A DNA stretch of 8,610 bases from Patescibacteria group bacterium (GCA_007130415.1 SLSN01000048.1:1-8610); one strand, 5' to 3'; shown: positions 1-7,607, counted from the first letter of the stretch. Notes: a model not told the origin generated them from the letters alone. Numbers and translations: made by a program.

Positions 1-2
1 AT

Positions 3-2297
3 GAAAAGTTTCTCGAATTTCATAGAAAGTATTATCATCCTTCAAACAGCTATGTTTACCTCTATGGAAATGGCGATATTAAGAAGCAATTAGAGTTTTT
101 AGATAAAAAATATTTATCAAACTTTGAGAAGAAAAAGGACGATGTTTCATTAGGCTTACAAGAGCCACTTAAGGAGATGAATGAAGTTAGTTTGAAATAC
201 TCCATATCAAAAGATCAATCTAGTGAAAACAAAACATATTTTTCTTTAAATTATGCTTGTCATGAGGATATTAAGAAGAAAGAAAAATTTGCCCTTGGAA
301 TACTAATGTATTATTTAATGAAGACAAAAAGTGCTCCTTTGAAAAAGGCCCTTTTAGAAGAGGAGATAGGTGAAGACATATTCGGACATTTAGAAGCTGA
401 CGTATATCCTCCGTATGTAACTATATGTGTTAAGAACTCTGAAGCAGAGAAGAGTGAGAAATTTTTACAAGTTGTAAATAAAACTTTGAAAAAATTTACT
501 TCGGAGGGGCTAGATAAAAATTTGCTAAAGGCTTGTTTTAATACTTTTGAGTTCAACTTGAGAGAGGCGGATTATGGTAGTAGGCCTAAGGGTTTGTATT
601 ATAATTTAAATTGTCTAAAAACTTGGATTCATGGTGATGATCCTATGGAGTATTTGTTCTACAAGGAAGATCTGAAAGAGTTGCGTAAGCTTTTAGACCA
701 AGGCTATTTCGAAAAACTTCTAGAAAAGCACTTCTTGAACAACAATCATAGCTCTTTAGTTGTCTTGAAACCTGAAAAAGGTTTGCTTGAAAGAAAAGAA
801 AAGCAATTACAAAAAGAGTTGGATAGCTACAAAGAGAGTTTAAGTAGTAGTGAATTAAAAGATTTGGTAGAAAAAACTTTAAGTTTTAAAAAACATCAAA
901 ATATACCTGATTCTGTAGAAGATGTTCAAAAAATACCAAAGCTTAAAGTTGAAGATATTAGTAAGGAAATAGAGAAGATCCCAAGGCAAGAAGAAAAAAT
1001 TTCTGAGGTTTCTCTTTTGCACAATCCTTTGGAAACAAACGGTATTAGCTATTTATTTCTAGCTTTTGATACAAAAATTGTACCCCTTGAGAAACTTTAT
1101 AATTTAAATATTCTTCTACTTCTTTTAGGTAGTATTGCGACAGAAAATTACACACGTGAGGAATTAGATATATTTATTCAAAAATACACAGGAGGTTGTT
1201 CTTTTAAAAGAGGTGGGGTTTTGTTTCGATACGAAGATTCTAAATATTTACCCAAATTATTTGTTGAGGGTAGGGTTTTAAATAAGAATTTTTCAAAACT
1301 AGTTAAAATCCTTCTAGAAATTATGCATAGAAGTAAATTTGAAAACCAGAAGCATATTAAAGAGATTATCCAGGAAAGTAAATCTGAAATTGAAATGGAT
1401 ATAAACAGTCGTGGAGATGATTTCGCTGCCAATAGGTTATTTTCATATTTTTCAGAACACGGTAAGTATGATGAATATGTTGGCGGTGTAAATTATTATC
1501 ACTACCTATGTGATTTGCTTAATAGTTTTGATGAAAAATGGAATGATTTGAAGTTGGATTTGGAATTTTTGCTAAAAACGGTTTTTAACAAGTCTAATTT
1601 GGTGGTAAACATTGTTTGTGGGGAGGATTTTTATAGTGATTCTAAAAAAGAACTGAAAAATATGTTCTCAGAGCTTAAAGCTTTGGACCTTTCAGAGCAA
1701 AAATACGAATTTTGCGTCAAAAATATTAACGAGGGTTTGTTGACACAGAATTCTGTGCAGAATGTTGTCCAGGGTAATAATTTAAAATCCTTGGGATATG
1801 AATTTACTGGGAAGCTTTTGGTCCTAAGAAATGTAATAAGCAGGGAATATTTGTGGGAAAAACTTAGGGTTCAGGGAGGTGCTTATGGTGCATACAGTTC
1901 TTTTTCTAAAAGTGGTAACGTACTGTTTTCTTCTTATCGTGATCCTAATTTAGCTCGGACTTTAGATATATATGAAAAAACTCCAGAATTTCTTAAAAAT
2001 TTCAAGACTGAAAACATGGATAAGTTTATTGTTGGCACAATAGGGGCTTTAGATAGTCCTCTTACGCCTCGTATGAAGGGTAATAAATCTCTTGTCATGT
2101 ATTTGTCTGGCGTGAAGGACGAAGATTTGCAAAAGGATAGGGATGAGGTTCTCTCTACTACTGTCGAAGATATAAGGGAATTTTCAGAGCTTGTGAAAAG
2201 TTTGTTTCGAAAAAAATATTATTGTGTTTTAGGAAACGAGGGGGAAATCAAGGGGAATAAAAAGCTTTTTGGAGCCTTAATCCCCATATTTAAGTAG
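3..2297 (+). CDS. M16C zinc metallopeptidase (PreP/Cym1-like), C-terminal ~764 residues, 5' end outside window
   Basis: The reading frame is open from position 3 to the TAG at 2295-2297, so the ATG at 177 is internal. The upstream part reads FHRKYYHPSNSYVYLYGNGD (visible residues 6-25), a hallmark stretch of presequence-protease-like M16C enzymes, and matches the family too well to be non-coding. A charged helical region at roughly visible residues 253-345, with IPKL and EDI motifs, fits the M16C-associated domain. The C-terminal inactive half carries LRVQGGAYG, whose Arg and Tyr (visible residues 622 and 628) match the conserved R-x5-Y pair that binds substrate in this family. Full-length members are about 970 residues, so some 200 are missing, including the HxxEH zinc site. 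This is a window cut, not a deletion. The family degrades small unstructured peptides inside a closed chamber. Its location and substrates here cannot be judged. No terminator separates it clearly from glyQS. Confidence 0.93.
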   Translation, partial: EKFLEFHRKYYHPSNSYVYLYGNGDIKKQLEFLDKKYLSNFEKKKDDVSLGLQEPLKEMNEVSLKYSISKDQSSENKTYFSLNYACHEDIKKKEKFALGILMYYLMKTKSAPLKKALLEEEIGEDIFGHLEADVYPPYVTICVKNSEAEKSEKFLQVVNKTLKKFTSEGLDKNLLKACFNTFEFNLREADYGSRPKGLYYNLNCLKTWIHGDDPMEYLFYKEDLKELRKLLDQGYFEKLLEKHFLNNNHSSLVVLKPEKGLLERKEKQLQKELDSYKESLSSSELKDLVEKTLSFKKHQNIPDSVEDVQKIPKLKVEDISKEIEKIPRQEEKISEVSLLHNPLETNGISYLFLAFDTKIVPLEKLYNLNILLLLLGSIATENYTREELDIFIQKYTGGCSFKRGGVLFRYEDSKYLPKLFVEGRVLNKNFSKLVKILLEIMHRSKFENQKHIKEIIQESKSEIEMDINSRGDDFAANRLFSYFSEHGKYDEYVGGVNYYHYLCDLLNSFDEKWNDLKLDLEFLLKTVFNKSNLVVNIVCGEDFYSDSKKELKNMFSELKALDLSEQKYEFCVKNINEGLLTQNSVQNVVQGNNLKSLGYEFTGKLLVLRNVISREYLWEKLRVQGGAYGAYSSFSKSGNVLFSSYRDPNLARTLDIYEKTPEFLKNFKTENMDKFIVGTIGALDSPLTPRMKGNKSLVMYLSGVKDEDLQKDRDEVLSTTVEDIREFSELVKSLFRKKYYCVLGNEGEIKGNKKLFGALIPIFK

Positions 2298-2374
2298 CCC
2301 GTGGAACAAAATTTCTAACAAACCCAAATCCGTGAAACAAAAACTTGGTTGTTTTAATTTCTATTTTTTTATTC

Positions 2375-2380
2375 TATAAT
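2375..2380 (+). promoter_or_regulatory. -10 box of the glyQS promoter, leaderless arrangement
   Basis: A perfect TATAAT ends 7 nt before the glyQS ATG at 2388. Initiation 6-8 nt after the -10 box would place the first transcribed base at or next to the start codon, giving a leaderless mRNA. The 17-bp-spaced -35 position (2352-2357, TTTTAA) is poor. No SD-like GGAG or GAGG lies in the 30 nt before the ATG. Confidence 0.6.
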
Positions 2381-2387
2381 CAAACCA

Positions 2388-5336
2388 ATGAAAAAGGATT
2401 CTAAAGTAATTACATTTCAAGAAATAATAGAAAGGCTCAATACTTTCTGGGGGAAAAAAGGTTGTGTTGTAGCTCAGCCATATGGATTAGAAGTAGGTGC
2501 TGGTACAGCAAATCCTCATACGTTTTTAAGATCTCTGGGCCCAGAACCCTTTAACGTTGCTTATGTAGAACCAAGTCGTCGTCCAGATGATGGGAGATAT
2601 GGAAAGAATCCATACAGACTTCAACACTACTTCCAATACCAAGTTATTCTTAAACCTGCTCCAGAGAATAATCAGGAGTTGTATTTTGAAATGCTCGATG
2701 CTTTGGGCATTGATACTAAAAGTCATGATATTAGGTTTGTTGAAGACAATTGGGAATCTCCAGCAATTGGTGCTTGGGGTTTGGGATGGGAAGTTTGGCT
2801 GGATGGTATGGAAATTTCTCAGTATACGTACTTTCAGCAGGTTTCAGGAATACCACTAGAAGTTCCTACTTTGGAGATAACTTTGGGTCTTGAAAGGCTT
2901 GCAATGTATATTCAAGGTGTTGATGATTACAGAGACATTATGTGGAATGAAGAAGTAAAGTATGGTGATCTTTTTGAAAAACATGAGTATTGGCAAAGTA
3001 AGCATAATTATGAGACTGCGGATATTGATGATTTGAGAAAAATTTATGATTTAACTGAAAAACAAGTATCAAAACAACTAGAGGTTGGTAATTATTGGGT
3101 TGCATATGATTACCTTCTTAAAATTTCTCACATGTTCAATATTTTGGACTCTAGAGGTGTTGTTAGTATGACTGACAGGATTAGCAAGTTTAAAGTTATG
3201 GGGAAGTTTTCAAAGCAAATAGGAGATTTGTATCTTTCTGAAAGGGACGATTTAAATCATCCACTGTCTAAGGTTGTTAGTCCAGTTGAATATACTCTTA
3301 GTAAAGAAAAAGCTCCCAAAGAGTCTAAAAAAGTTAAAGAAGATCAAGTCGTTTTGGAAATGTATTTTGAAGAATTACCTGCAGATTTACTAAAGCAATG
3401 GAGGAAAAATTACTATAGTGATTTGGATCTATCCGGTTATCTCAAGGACTTAGGTTTCAAATTTAAAAACTTCAACTTGTACTGGGGTCCAAGAAGGATA
3501 GTTTTTGTAATAGATGGATGTAGTGAGAAGGGTATTGTGAAAAAGGAAGTATTGGGTCCTTTGTATGAGATAGCTTTTGATGGTGATAAGTTGAACAAGG
3601 TTGGTTTGGGCTTTTTGAAAAAGCATAATGCAAAAAGAAAGGATATAGTTAAGGTTGAAAGAGGAGGTAAAGATTTGTTAGGGGTGGCATTAGAAGAGAC
3701 AACAACTTTAGCTCAAGCGCTGGAATCATGTATACAAAAATTGTTAGAAGTTTCTCCTAGTTGGAAGAGTATGAAATGGCTATTGGGTCAAAAAGAAACA
3801 TTTATACGTCCTTTGAGAAATATTGTTTGCTTTAGGGGATATGAAAAGATAGATGTGGAGTTTATGGGTATCAAATCATCTCAACATACTTTTTGTACTC
3901 GATATCATAAGAAGAATATTATAGAGATAACATCTGCTGGTTGTTATTTTGAAGCTATGAAAAAATTACATATAATAATAGATGAAACCTATAGAAGGGG
4001 CATTATAGAGTCGGTGGTTGATGAGGGTAGGGGAAAGTACAACTATTCTCCAAATACCGATAGCTTGATCGAAACTAATACGTATCTTGTAGAGTATCCA
4101 AATGTTAAATTTCTAAAACTTGATGAAAAATATGTAAATTTACCTATTGAACTAATTAGTAAAGTACTTGAAGAAAACCAGAAATATATTATTAGGGTTT
4201 TGAAAACAGATCCTAAGCATATTGAATATGGTGTAGTTGCGAACAAAAAAGACGAAGAAGATGTTATTTTCAAGGGTAATGTACAGGTTCTTCAAGGTAG
4301 ATTAGATGATGCACTTTTTTACTGGGAAAATGATTTGGATAGACCAAAGTTAAAGGATTTGAGAGATGAATTAGAAAATATTGGTTTTCACCCAAAGATT
4401 GGTTCTTACAAGGAAAAAGTTTTTAGAATTGAAAAACTTGTAAAGAAAGTTTTGAATAATTCTGACTTAAAAATTTCAAAAGATGTTTTGAAAAAATCTC
4501 TGCAATTGATTAAGAATGACAAGGCTACTCACATGGTAGGGGAGTTTGCTTCACTAGAGGGCGTTATCGGTAGTTATTATGCAAAGAGAGAGGGTTACTC
4601 TACAAAGATATCAAAAATTCTTTACGAGCATTATTTACCTACTTCTGAGAGTTCAGACCTTCCAAGTAGTTCTGAGGGGATTGTTTTAAGCCTTGCGGAT
4701 AAATTAGACAATATCCTTTCATTTACAAAGATTGGTTTTCTCCCTGAGGGTTCAAATGACCCTTATGAAGTTAGGAAAAATGTTTACAATTTAATTCGTC
4801 TTTTGAGAGATTGTGGTGTTGATTTTAACTTAGACGAGGTTTTGAAATCTGAGCTTGATAAAAAAAATTATGAAAAACTTTCAAACTTCATAAATCACAG
4901 AATATATTTGATTATGAAAGAGAGTACTAAACTTGATAGGTTGGCTAAAGGTATTGCTTTTTCAAATAATGAAAGTGTTTTTAAGAAGTTTGAATATTTG
5001 AAAGAACTTAATTCTTTAATTAAGACTAAAGATGATCAAGATAGGGTATTTGATACTATAAAGAGGGTTGAGAATATTCTTTTAAAGGGTGATATTAAAA
5101 AAACTAAAATTGAAGATGGTCTTTTAGAGACTAAATCAGAAAAAGAGCTTTACAAATTTCTAATGAGATTTGTAAAGAAAGATTTAAAGGGTAAGGATAT
5201 TCTTTCTCTTGCAGAGCTTTTGGAAAAATTCTTTGATGAAACTATGGTCAATGTTGAAGACAAGAAGTTGAAAGGGAATAGGGTAGCTTTATTGAAAGAG
5301 TTAAATGAAATTCTAAGTAAAGTTCTTAAGGTCTAA
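2388..5336 (+). CDS. glyQS: Glycyl-tRNA synthetase, alpha and beta subunits fused in one chain (GlyQS)
   Basis: Charges tRNA-Gly with glycine in the cytoplasm, the role of the bacterial-type heterotetrameric GlyRS, here on one 982-residue chain. Residues 1 to about 290 are GlyQ: an early QPYGLEVGAGT segment, the RRPDDGRYGKNPYRLQHYFQ stretch near residue 64, the EDNWESPAIGAWGLGWEVW block and TLGLERL form the class II catalytic core. A Lys/Glu-rich linker (about 290-320) joins it to GlyS. GlyS opens with EMYFEELPADLL, carries the HD-like core (MVGEFASLEGVIGSYYA, EHYLP near 746, LADKLDN near 770) and ends with the FFDETMVNVED and NRVALL anticodon-binding region near 947. E. coli GlyQ plus GlyS total about 990 residues, so neither part is truncated. 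Fused GlyQS is known from Chlamydiae and plastid enzymes. The start follows a TATAAT at leaderless distance without an SD. The 3' end overlaps rplA by 4 bp tail to tail. Confidence 0.97.
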   Translation: MKKDSKVITFQEIIERLNTFWGKKGCVVAQPYGLEVGAGTANPHTFLRSLGPEPFNVAYVEPSRRPDDGRYGKNPYRLQHYFQYQVILKPAPENNQELYFEMLDALGIDTKSHDIRFVEDNWESPAIGAWGLGWEVWLDGMEISQYTYFQQVSGIPLEVPTLEITLGLERLAMYIQGVDDYRDIMWNEEVKYGDLFEKHEYWQSKHNYETADIDDLRKIYDLTEKQVSKQLEVGNYWVAYDYLLKISHMFNILDSRGVVSMTDRISKFKVMGKFSKQIGDLYLSERDDLNHPLSKVVSPVEYTLSKEKAPKESKKVKEDQVVLEMYFEELPADLLKQWRKNYYSDLDLSGYLKDLGFKFKNFNLYWGPRRIVFVIDGCSEKGIVKKEVLGPLYEIAFDGDKLNKVGLGFLKKHNAKRKDIVKVERGGKDLLGVALEETTTLAQALESCIQKLLEVSPSWKSMKWLLGQKETFIRPLRNIVCFRGYEKIDVEFMGIKSSQHTFCTRYHKKNIIEITSAGCYFEAMKKLHIIIDETYRRGIIESVVDEGRGKYNYSPNTDSLIETNTYLVEYPNVKFLKLDEKYVNLPIELISKVLEENQKYIIRVLKTDPKHIEYGVVANKKDEEDVIFKGNVQVLQGRLDDALFYWENDLDRPKLKDLRDELENIGFHPKIGSYKEKVFRIEKLVKKVLNNSDLKISKDVLKKSLQLIKNDKATHMVGEFASLEGVIGSYYAKREGYSTKISKILYEHYLPTSESSDLPSSSEGIVLSLADKLDNILSFTKIGFLPEGSNDPYEVRKNVYNLIRLLRDCGVDFNLDEVLKSELDKKNYEKLSNFINHRIYLIMKESTKLDRLAKGIAFSNNESVFKKFEYLKELNSLIKTKDDQDRVFDTIKRVENILLKGDIKKTKIEDGLLETKSEKELYKFLMRFVKKDLKGKDILSLAELLEKFFDETMVNVEDKKLKGNRVALLKELNEILSKVLKV

Positions 5337-6016
5337 TCACTTAATTTAAACTCTACGCTAGGACCCATTGTAGGAGCTAGGTGAGTTTTTCTAATTGTTT
5401 GATGAACTTCTCTGCCATTTACTGCTGATACAATTGCTTGTAGTGCTTCTTGAATATTTTCTTCAATTTTTTTATCTTCTAAGTCTATTTTGCCTACAGC
5501 CATATGAACGACTCCCTTTGCATCTGCAGCAAAATTAGTTTTTCCTTTTTTATATTCCTCTATTGCTTGCTTAATATCATCTGTAACAGTACCTGTCTTT
5601 GGATTAGGCATTAGACCTTTTGGTCCAAGTTCTTTACCAAGTTGAGCTATTTGAGCCATAATTTCTGGTGTTGCAATGGCTACATCAAAATTAATTTTTC
5701 CTTCTTTAACTTCCTTCATTATACTCTCCGTACCCACTAAGTCTGCTCCCGCTTCTTTTGCTTTCTTTTCGTCTGCAGGTGTTGTAAAAGCTGCAATTCG
5801 TACAGCTTTGCTTTCAGAGTGTGGCAAAGAAACAGTTCCTTTTATGGATTTTGGTTCTAAATCTTTTGTTAGTTTTAGTGCTGCGTGTAGTTCGATTGTT
5901 GCTGGAAATGAAGAGTAAGAGAGCTTTTTTACTTGTTGTATAGCTTCGTCCAAGTTATATACTTTGTTTTCTTTTTTTTCAACAATCTTTCTGTATTTTT
6001 TACCTCTTTTAGCCAT
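5333..6016 (-). CDS. rplA: 50S ribosomal protein L1
   Basis: Large-subunit protein of the L1 stalk, which binds 23S rRNA and helps release deacylated tRNA. In many bacteria it also represses its own operon. The 227 residues match the usual 225-235. The family signature [32 protein letters not shown] lies near residues 115-146. The basic [10 protein letters not shown] start, VRIAAF in domain II and the C-terminal [11 protein letters not shown] are also typical. It is the last gene of the minus-strand secE-nusG-rplK-rplA run and lies 18 bp after rplK. The start is preceded by an A-rich stretch with no SD. Its TAG overlaps the glyQS TAA, leaving no room for a terminator. The common downstream genes rplJ and rplL are absent here. 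No L1-binding mRNA mimic is apparent in the 18-bp gap. Confidence 0.98.
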   Translation of the reverse strand: MAKRGKKYRKIVEKKENKVYNLDEAIQQVKKLSYSSFPATIELHAALKLTKDLEPKSIKGTVSLPHSESKAVRIAAFTTPADEKKAKEAGADLVGTESIMKEVKEGKINFDVAIATPEIMAQIAQLGKELGPKGLMPNPKTGTVTDDIKQAIEEYKKGKTNFAADAKGVVHMAVGKIDLEDKKIEENIQEALQAIVSAVNGREVHQTIRKTHLAPTMGPSVEFKLSD

Positions 6017-6034
6017 TTTCTGAATTATTTTATC

Positions 6035-6460
6035 TTAAATATTTGTTTCAATTCCCATTTGTTTTGCAGTACCTGCAATAATTTTTTTTGCTTGTTTAAT
6101 ATCAGTGGTATTTAAATCCTCCATTTTAATTTCCGCGATTTTTTCTAGCTGTTGATTTGTAAGCTTTCCTACTTTGGTAATGTTTGGTTCCCCTGATCCT
6201 TTTTTGATTTTCAATTCTCTGCGAATCAACTCCGAAGTAGGGGGTGTTTTCGTAATAAATGAGAAAGTACTGTCTTTGAAAATTGTTAGTACTACTGGTG
6301 TTAATATGCCGTTATCTTCTCTAGTTTTTTCATTAAATTGACTGCAGAATTCTCCCATGTTGATACCGTATTGTGATAGTGTCGGTCCAATGGGTGGGGC
6401 AGGGGACGCCTGTCCTGCTGGTATAACTAGTTTAATTGTTGCTTTTATTTCTTTTGCCAT
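6035..6460 (-). CDS. rplK: 50S ribosomal protein L11
   Basis: Component of the GTPase-associated centre of the large subunit, where it binds 23S rRNA with L10 and contacts elongation factors and RelA. The 141 residues equal the standard length. The N-terminal domain shows IPAGQASPAPPIGPTLSQYG (prolines for the factor-facing face), then EFCSQFN and FITKTPPTSEL. The C-terminal RNA-binding domain has KKGSGEPN, KVGKLT and IAGTAKQMGI. The segment GINMGEFC differs slightly from the more usual GVNIMEFC but keeps its length. It lies 15 bp downstream of nusG and 18 bp upstream of rplA, the conserved bacterial order. No SD is visible; the upstream bases are an A/T-rich run ending AAACTAAA before the ATG. 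Confidence 0.98.
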   Translation of the reverse strand: MAKEIKATIKLVIPAGQASPAPPIGPTLSQYGINMGEFCSQFNEKTREDNGILTPVVLTIFKDSTFSFITKTPPTSELIRRELKIKKGSGEPNITKVGKLTNQQLEKIAEIKMEDLNTTDIKQAKKIIAGTAKQMGIETNI

Positions 6461-6475
6461 TTTAGTTTAATTTTT

Positions 6476-7117
6476 TTACATTTTACTTACTTGCCCAAAA
6501 TCCAGTTCAACAGGAGCTTCTCTTCCAAGAAATGAAATTAGGACTTTTACTTTACCTTTTGAATCGTCGATTTCTTTGACACTTCCTATGAAATCTGCAA
6601 ATGCACCGTCTGTTATTTTCACAGCTTCTCCAACACTAAATGAAGATTGATATGCTGGTTGTTCTACTTCCATATACTTCATTATTGCTTTTACTTCTGA
6701 TTCTGGTAGTGATCTTGGCTTTGATTCTGTTCTTACAAAACCTCTTACTCCTTCAGTATTGGTTACAAGCTCAACTGTTCTGTTTGTTAGGACCATTTTT
6801 ACCAAAATATATCCAGGAAATATCCTTTCCTCTTTGATTTCTTGCTTGCCTTTTTTAACAACAATCTTTTTTTGCATAGGGATTAAAATATCACTTATGA
6901 GTTCTTCTGATTGTGTGGCATCAATTCTTTGTTTGAGATTTGTGATTACACTTTTTTCATGTCCAGATTGGATACTAACAACATACCATTGAGGGTATTT
7001 TGCATCTCTTCTTGAAAAACTTTCTTTTCTTTCTCTAGAAGGTTCTTCAGAGATCTTCTCATCTTTTTTTAGAACGTCCTGTGCACTAACTTTGTTTTTC
7101 TTTGCTTCTTTATTCAT
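6476..7117 (-). CDS. nusG: Transcription termination/antitermination factor NusG
   Basis: Elongation factor that binds the RNA polymerase clamp through its NGN domain and contacts Rho or ribosomal protein S10 through its KOW domain. The 213-residue protein has an N-terminal charged, probably disordered tail of about 42 residues rich in Lys, Glu and Arg. The NGN domain follows from YPQWYVVSIQSGHEKSV, with the IFPGYILVKM and TNTEGVRGFV motifs. The C-terminal KOW domain contains VKITDGAFADFIGSVKEID and ends at QVSKM. E. coli NusG is about 180 residues, so the tail accounts for the extra length. No later Met lies before the NGN domain, and the ATG sits 12 bp after secE, which supports this start. 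No SD is seen. A TATAAT at 7137-7142, inside secE, may be fortuitous. Confidence 0.97.
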   Translation of the reverse strand: MNKEAKKNKVSAQDVLKKDEKISEEPSRERKESFSRRDAKYPQWYVVSIQSGHEKSVITNLKQRIDATQSEELISDILIPMQKKIVVKKGKQEIKEERIFPGYILVKMVLTNRTVELVTNTEGVRGFVRTESKPRSLPESEVKAIMKYMEVEQPAYQSSFSVGEAVKITDGAFADFIGSVKEIDDSKGKVKVLISFLGREAPVELDFGQVSKM

Positions 7118-7129
7118 AAAAGGTTTTAA

Positions 7130-7300
7130 TTACAATATTATATTTCGAAATTCTGTAAAAACGAAATCAAGTCCGAAGGCTAACAGTGCGATTATACCAC
7201 AGATGGATATTGTGTAAATGAGTAGCACGCCCAATTGTCTTGGTTTTGTCCATGTCGTTTGTTTGAGTTCACTAGCTACTTCTTGTGTAAATTTTTTCAT
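7130..7300 (-). CDS. secE: Preprotein translocase subunit SecE
   Basis: Short 56-residue membrane protein that clamps the SecY channel in the inner membrane. I identified it by direct translation of the minus strand immediately upstream of nusG. The amphipathic N-terminal part reads MKKFTQEVASELKQTTWTKP, with the family's ELKxxTWP-like motif (Thr before Lys-Pro here). It is followed by RQLG and one hydrophobic segment at about residues 24-48, then a short cytoplasm- or periplasm-facing tail ending NIIL. This is the minimal single-span form common outside the enterobacteria, whose SecE has three spans. It lies 12 bp before nusG and about 40 bp after tRNA-Trp. A TATAAT sits 9 nt before the ATG, so transcripts from it would have almost no leader. 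No SD is present. Confidence 0.95.
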   Translation of the reverse strand: MKKFTQEVASELKQTTWTKPRQLGVLLIYTISICGIIALLAFGLDFVFTEFRNIIL

Positions 7301-7309
7301 ATGAACGCT

Positions 7310-7338
7310 ATTATATATTACTCCAACATTTTTTGGAA
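7310..7338 (-). promoter_or_regulatory. Possible internal promoter for secE-nusG-rplK-rplA
   Basis: On the minus strand TATAAT occupies 7315-7310, with a weak TTCCAA at 7338-7333 spaced by 17 bp. The -10 box ends 9 nt before the secE ATG, implying a leader of only a few bases. The site lies between the 3' end of tRNA-Trp and secE, where processing of the tRNA would otherwise leave secE with a short 5' end. The surrounding DNA is AT-rich, so chance matches are possible. Confidence 0.4.
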
Positions 7339-7340
7339 GT

Positions 7341-7415
7341 TGGCAGGTCCACTCCGACTCGAACGGAGAACTACGGTTTTGGAGACCGTTGTTTTACCAT
7401 TAAAACTATGGACCC
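7341..7415 (-). tRNA. trnW: tRNA-Trp (anticodon CCA)
   Basis: Minus-strand cloverleaf of 75 nt including an encoded CCA. Acceptor GGGTCCA pairs with TGGACCT, the D arm is GTTT/AAAC, the anticodon arm ACGGT-CTCCAAA-ACCGT gives anticodon CCA, and the T arm is CTCCG-TTCGAGT-CGGAG. The discriminator base is G73, as in bacterial tRNA-Trp. The first acceptor pair is G1-U72 wobble, where E. coli has A1-U72. The gene lies between rpmG (16 bp upstream) and secE, a frequent bacterial arrangement, and is probably processed from the rpmG-led transcript. Confidence 0.97.
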
Positions 7416-7431
7416 TTTACCTCTACTATTC

Positions 7432-7596
7432 CTAAATTTTTGCCTCTTTGTGTTGGACGTGTGTTTTACAAGTAGGGCAATGTTTTTTGAATGTAAACTT
7501 TTCCTTTAGTTTTTTACTCTTAGGTATAGTATAGTTTTTGTTTTTACATTCTTCACACTGTAGAAACAACAGGTCGAAGTTTTTCTTCTTTGCCAT
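7432..7596 (-). CDS. rpmG: 50S ribosomal protein L33
   Basis: Small zinc-ribbon protein of the large subunit near the E site. Translating the minus strand gives 54 residues: a basic MAKKKN start, then C14-x2-C17 in LQCEECKNKNYT, a Lys-rich middle (PKSKKLKEKF), and C40-x2-C43 in HCPTCKTHVQHKE. The two CxxC pairs and the flanking NYT and HKE motifs are characteristic of the zinc-binding form of L33, and length is normal (about 49-55). It opens the rpmG-trnW-secE-nusG-rplK-rplA run and has a strong promoter upstream. The 26-nt leader has no SD at a usable distance; a GGAG lies some 22 nt before the ATG, too far to serve. Confidence 0.95.
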   Translation of the reverse strand: MAKKKNFDLLFLQCEECKNKNYTIPKSKKLKEKFTFKKHCPTCKTHVQHKEAKI

Positions 7597-7607
7597 GGTT
7601 AAAATAG

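Noticed and set aside
1..3. ATG at the very first base as a gene start
   Set aside because: Its frame soon stops. The frame starting at position 3 carries clear M16C peptidase sequence.
177..179. ATG at 177 as the start of the peptidase
   Set aside because: The same frame is open and family-like upstream (FHRKYYHPSNSY), so the gene begins before the window.
2335..2370. AAACAA/TTGTTT hairpin followed by a T-rich run as terminator of the peptidase gene
   Set aside because: The stem is only six mostly A-T pairs and would be very weak; the T-rich part overlaps the glyQS promoter.
2388..5336. Alternative genetic code with TGA as glycine (as in Absconditabacteria or Gracilibacteria)
   Set aside because: The long glycine-rich genes are open without any in-frame TGA, and glycine is coded by GGN throughout.
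311..6992. Several antisense or out-of-frame ORFs of 60-90 codons within the peptidase, glyQS, rplA, rplK and nusG genes
   Set aside because: All lie inside strongly supported genes, have no recognisable family features, and are expected by chance in AT-rich DNA.
7235..7435. Plus-strand ORF of 66 codons
   Set aside because: It is antisense to secE and tRNA-Trp, which are both certain.
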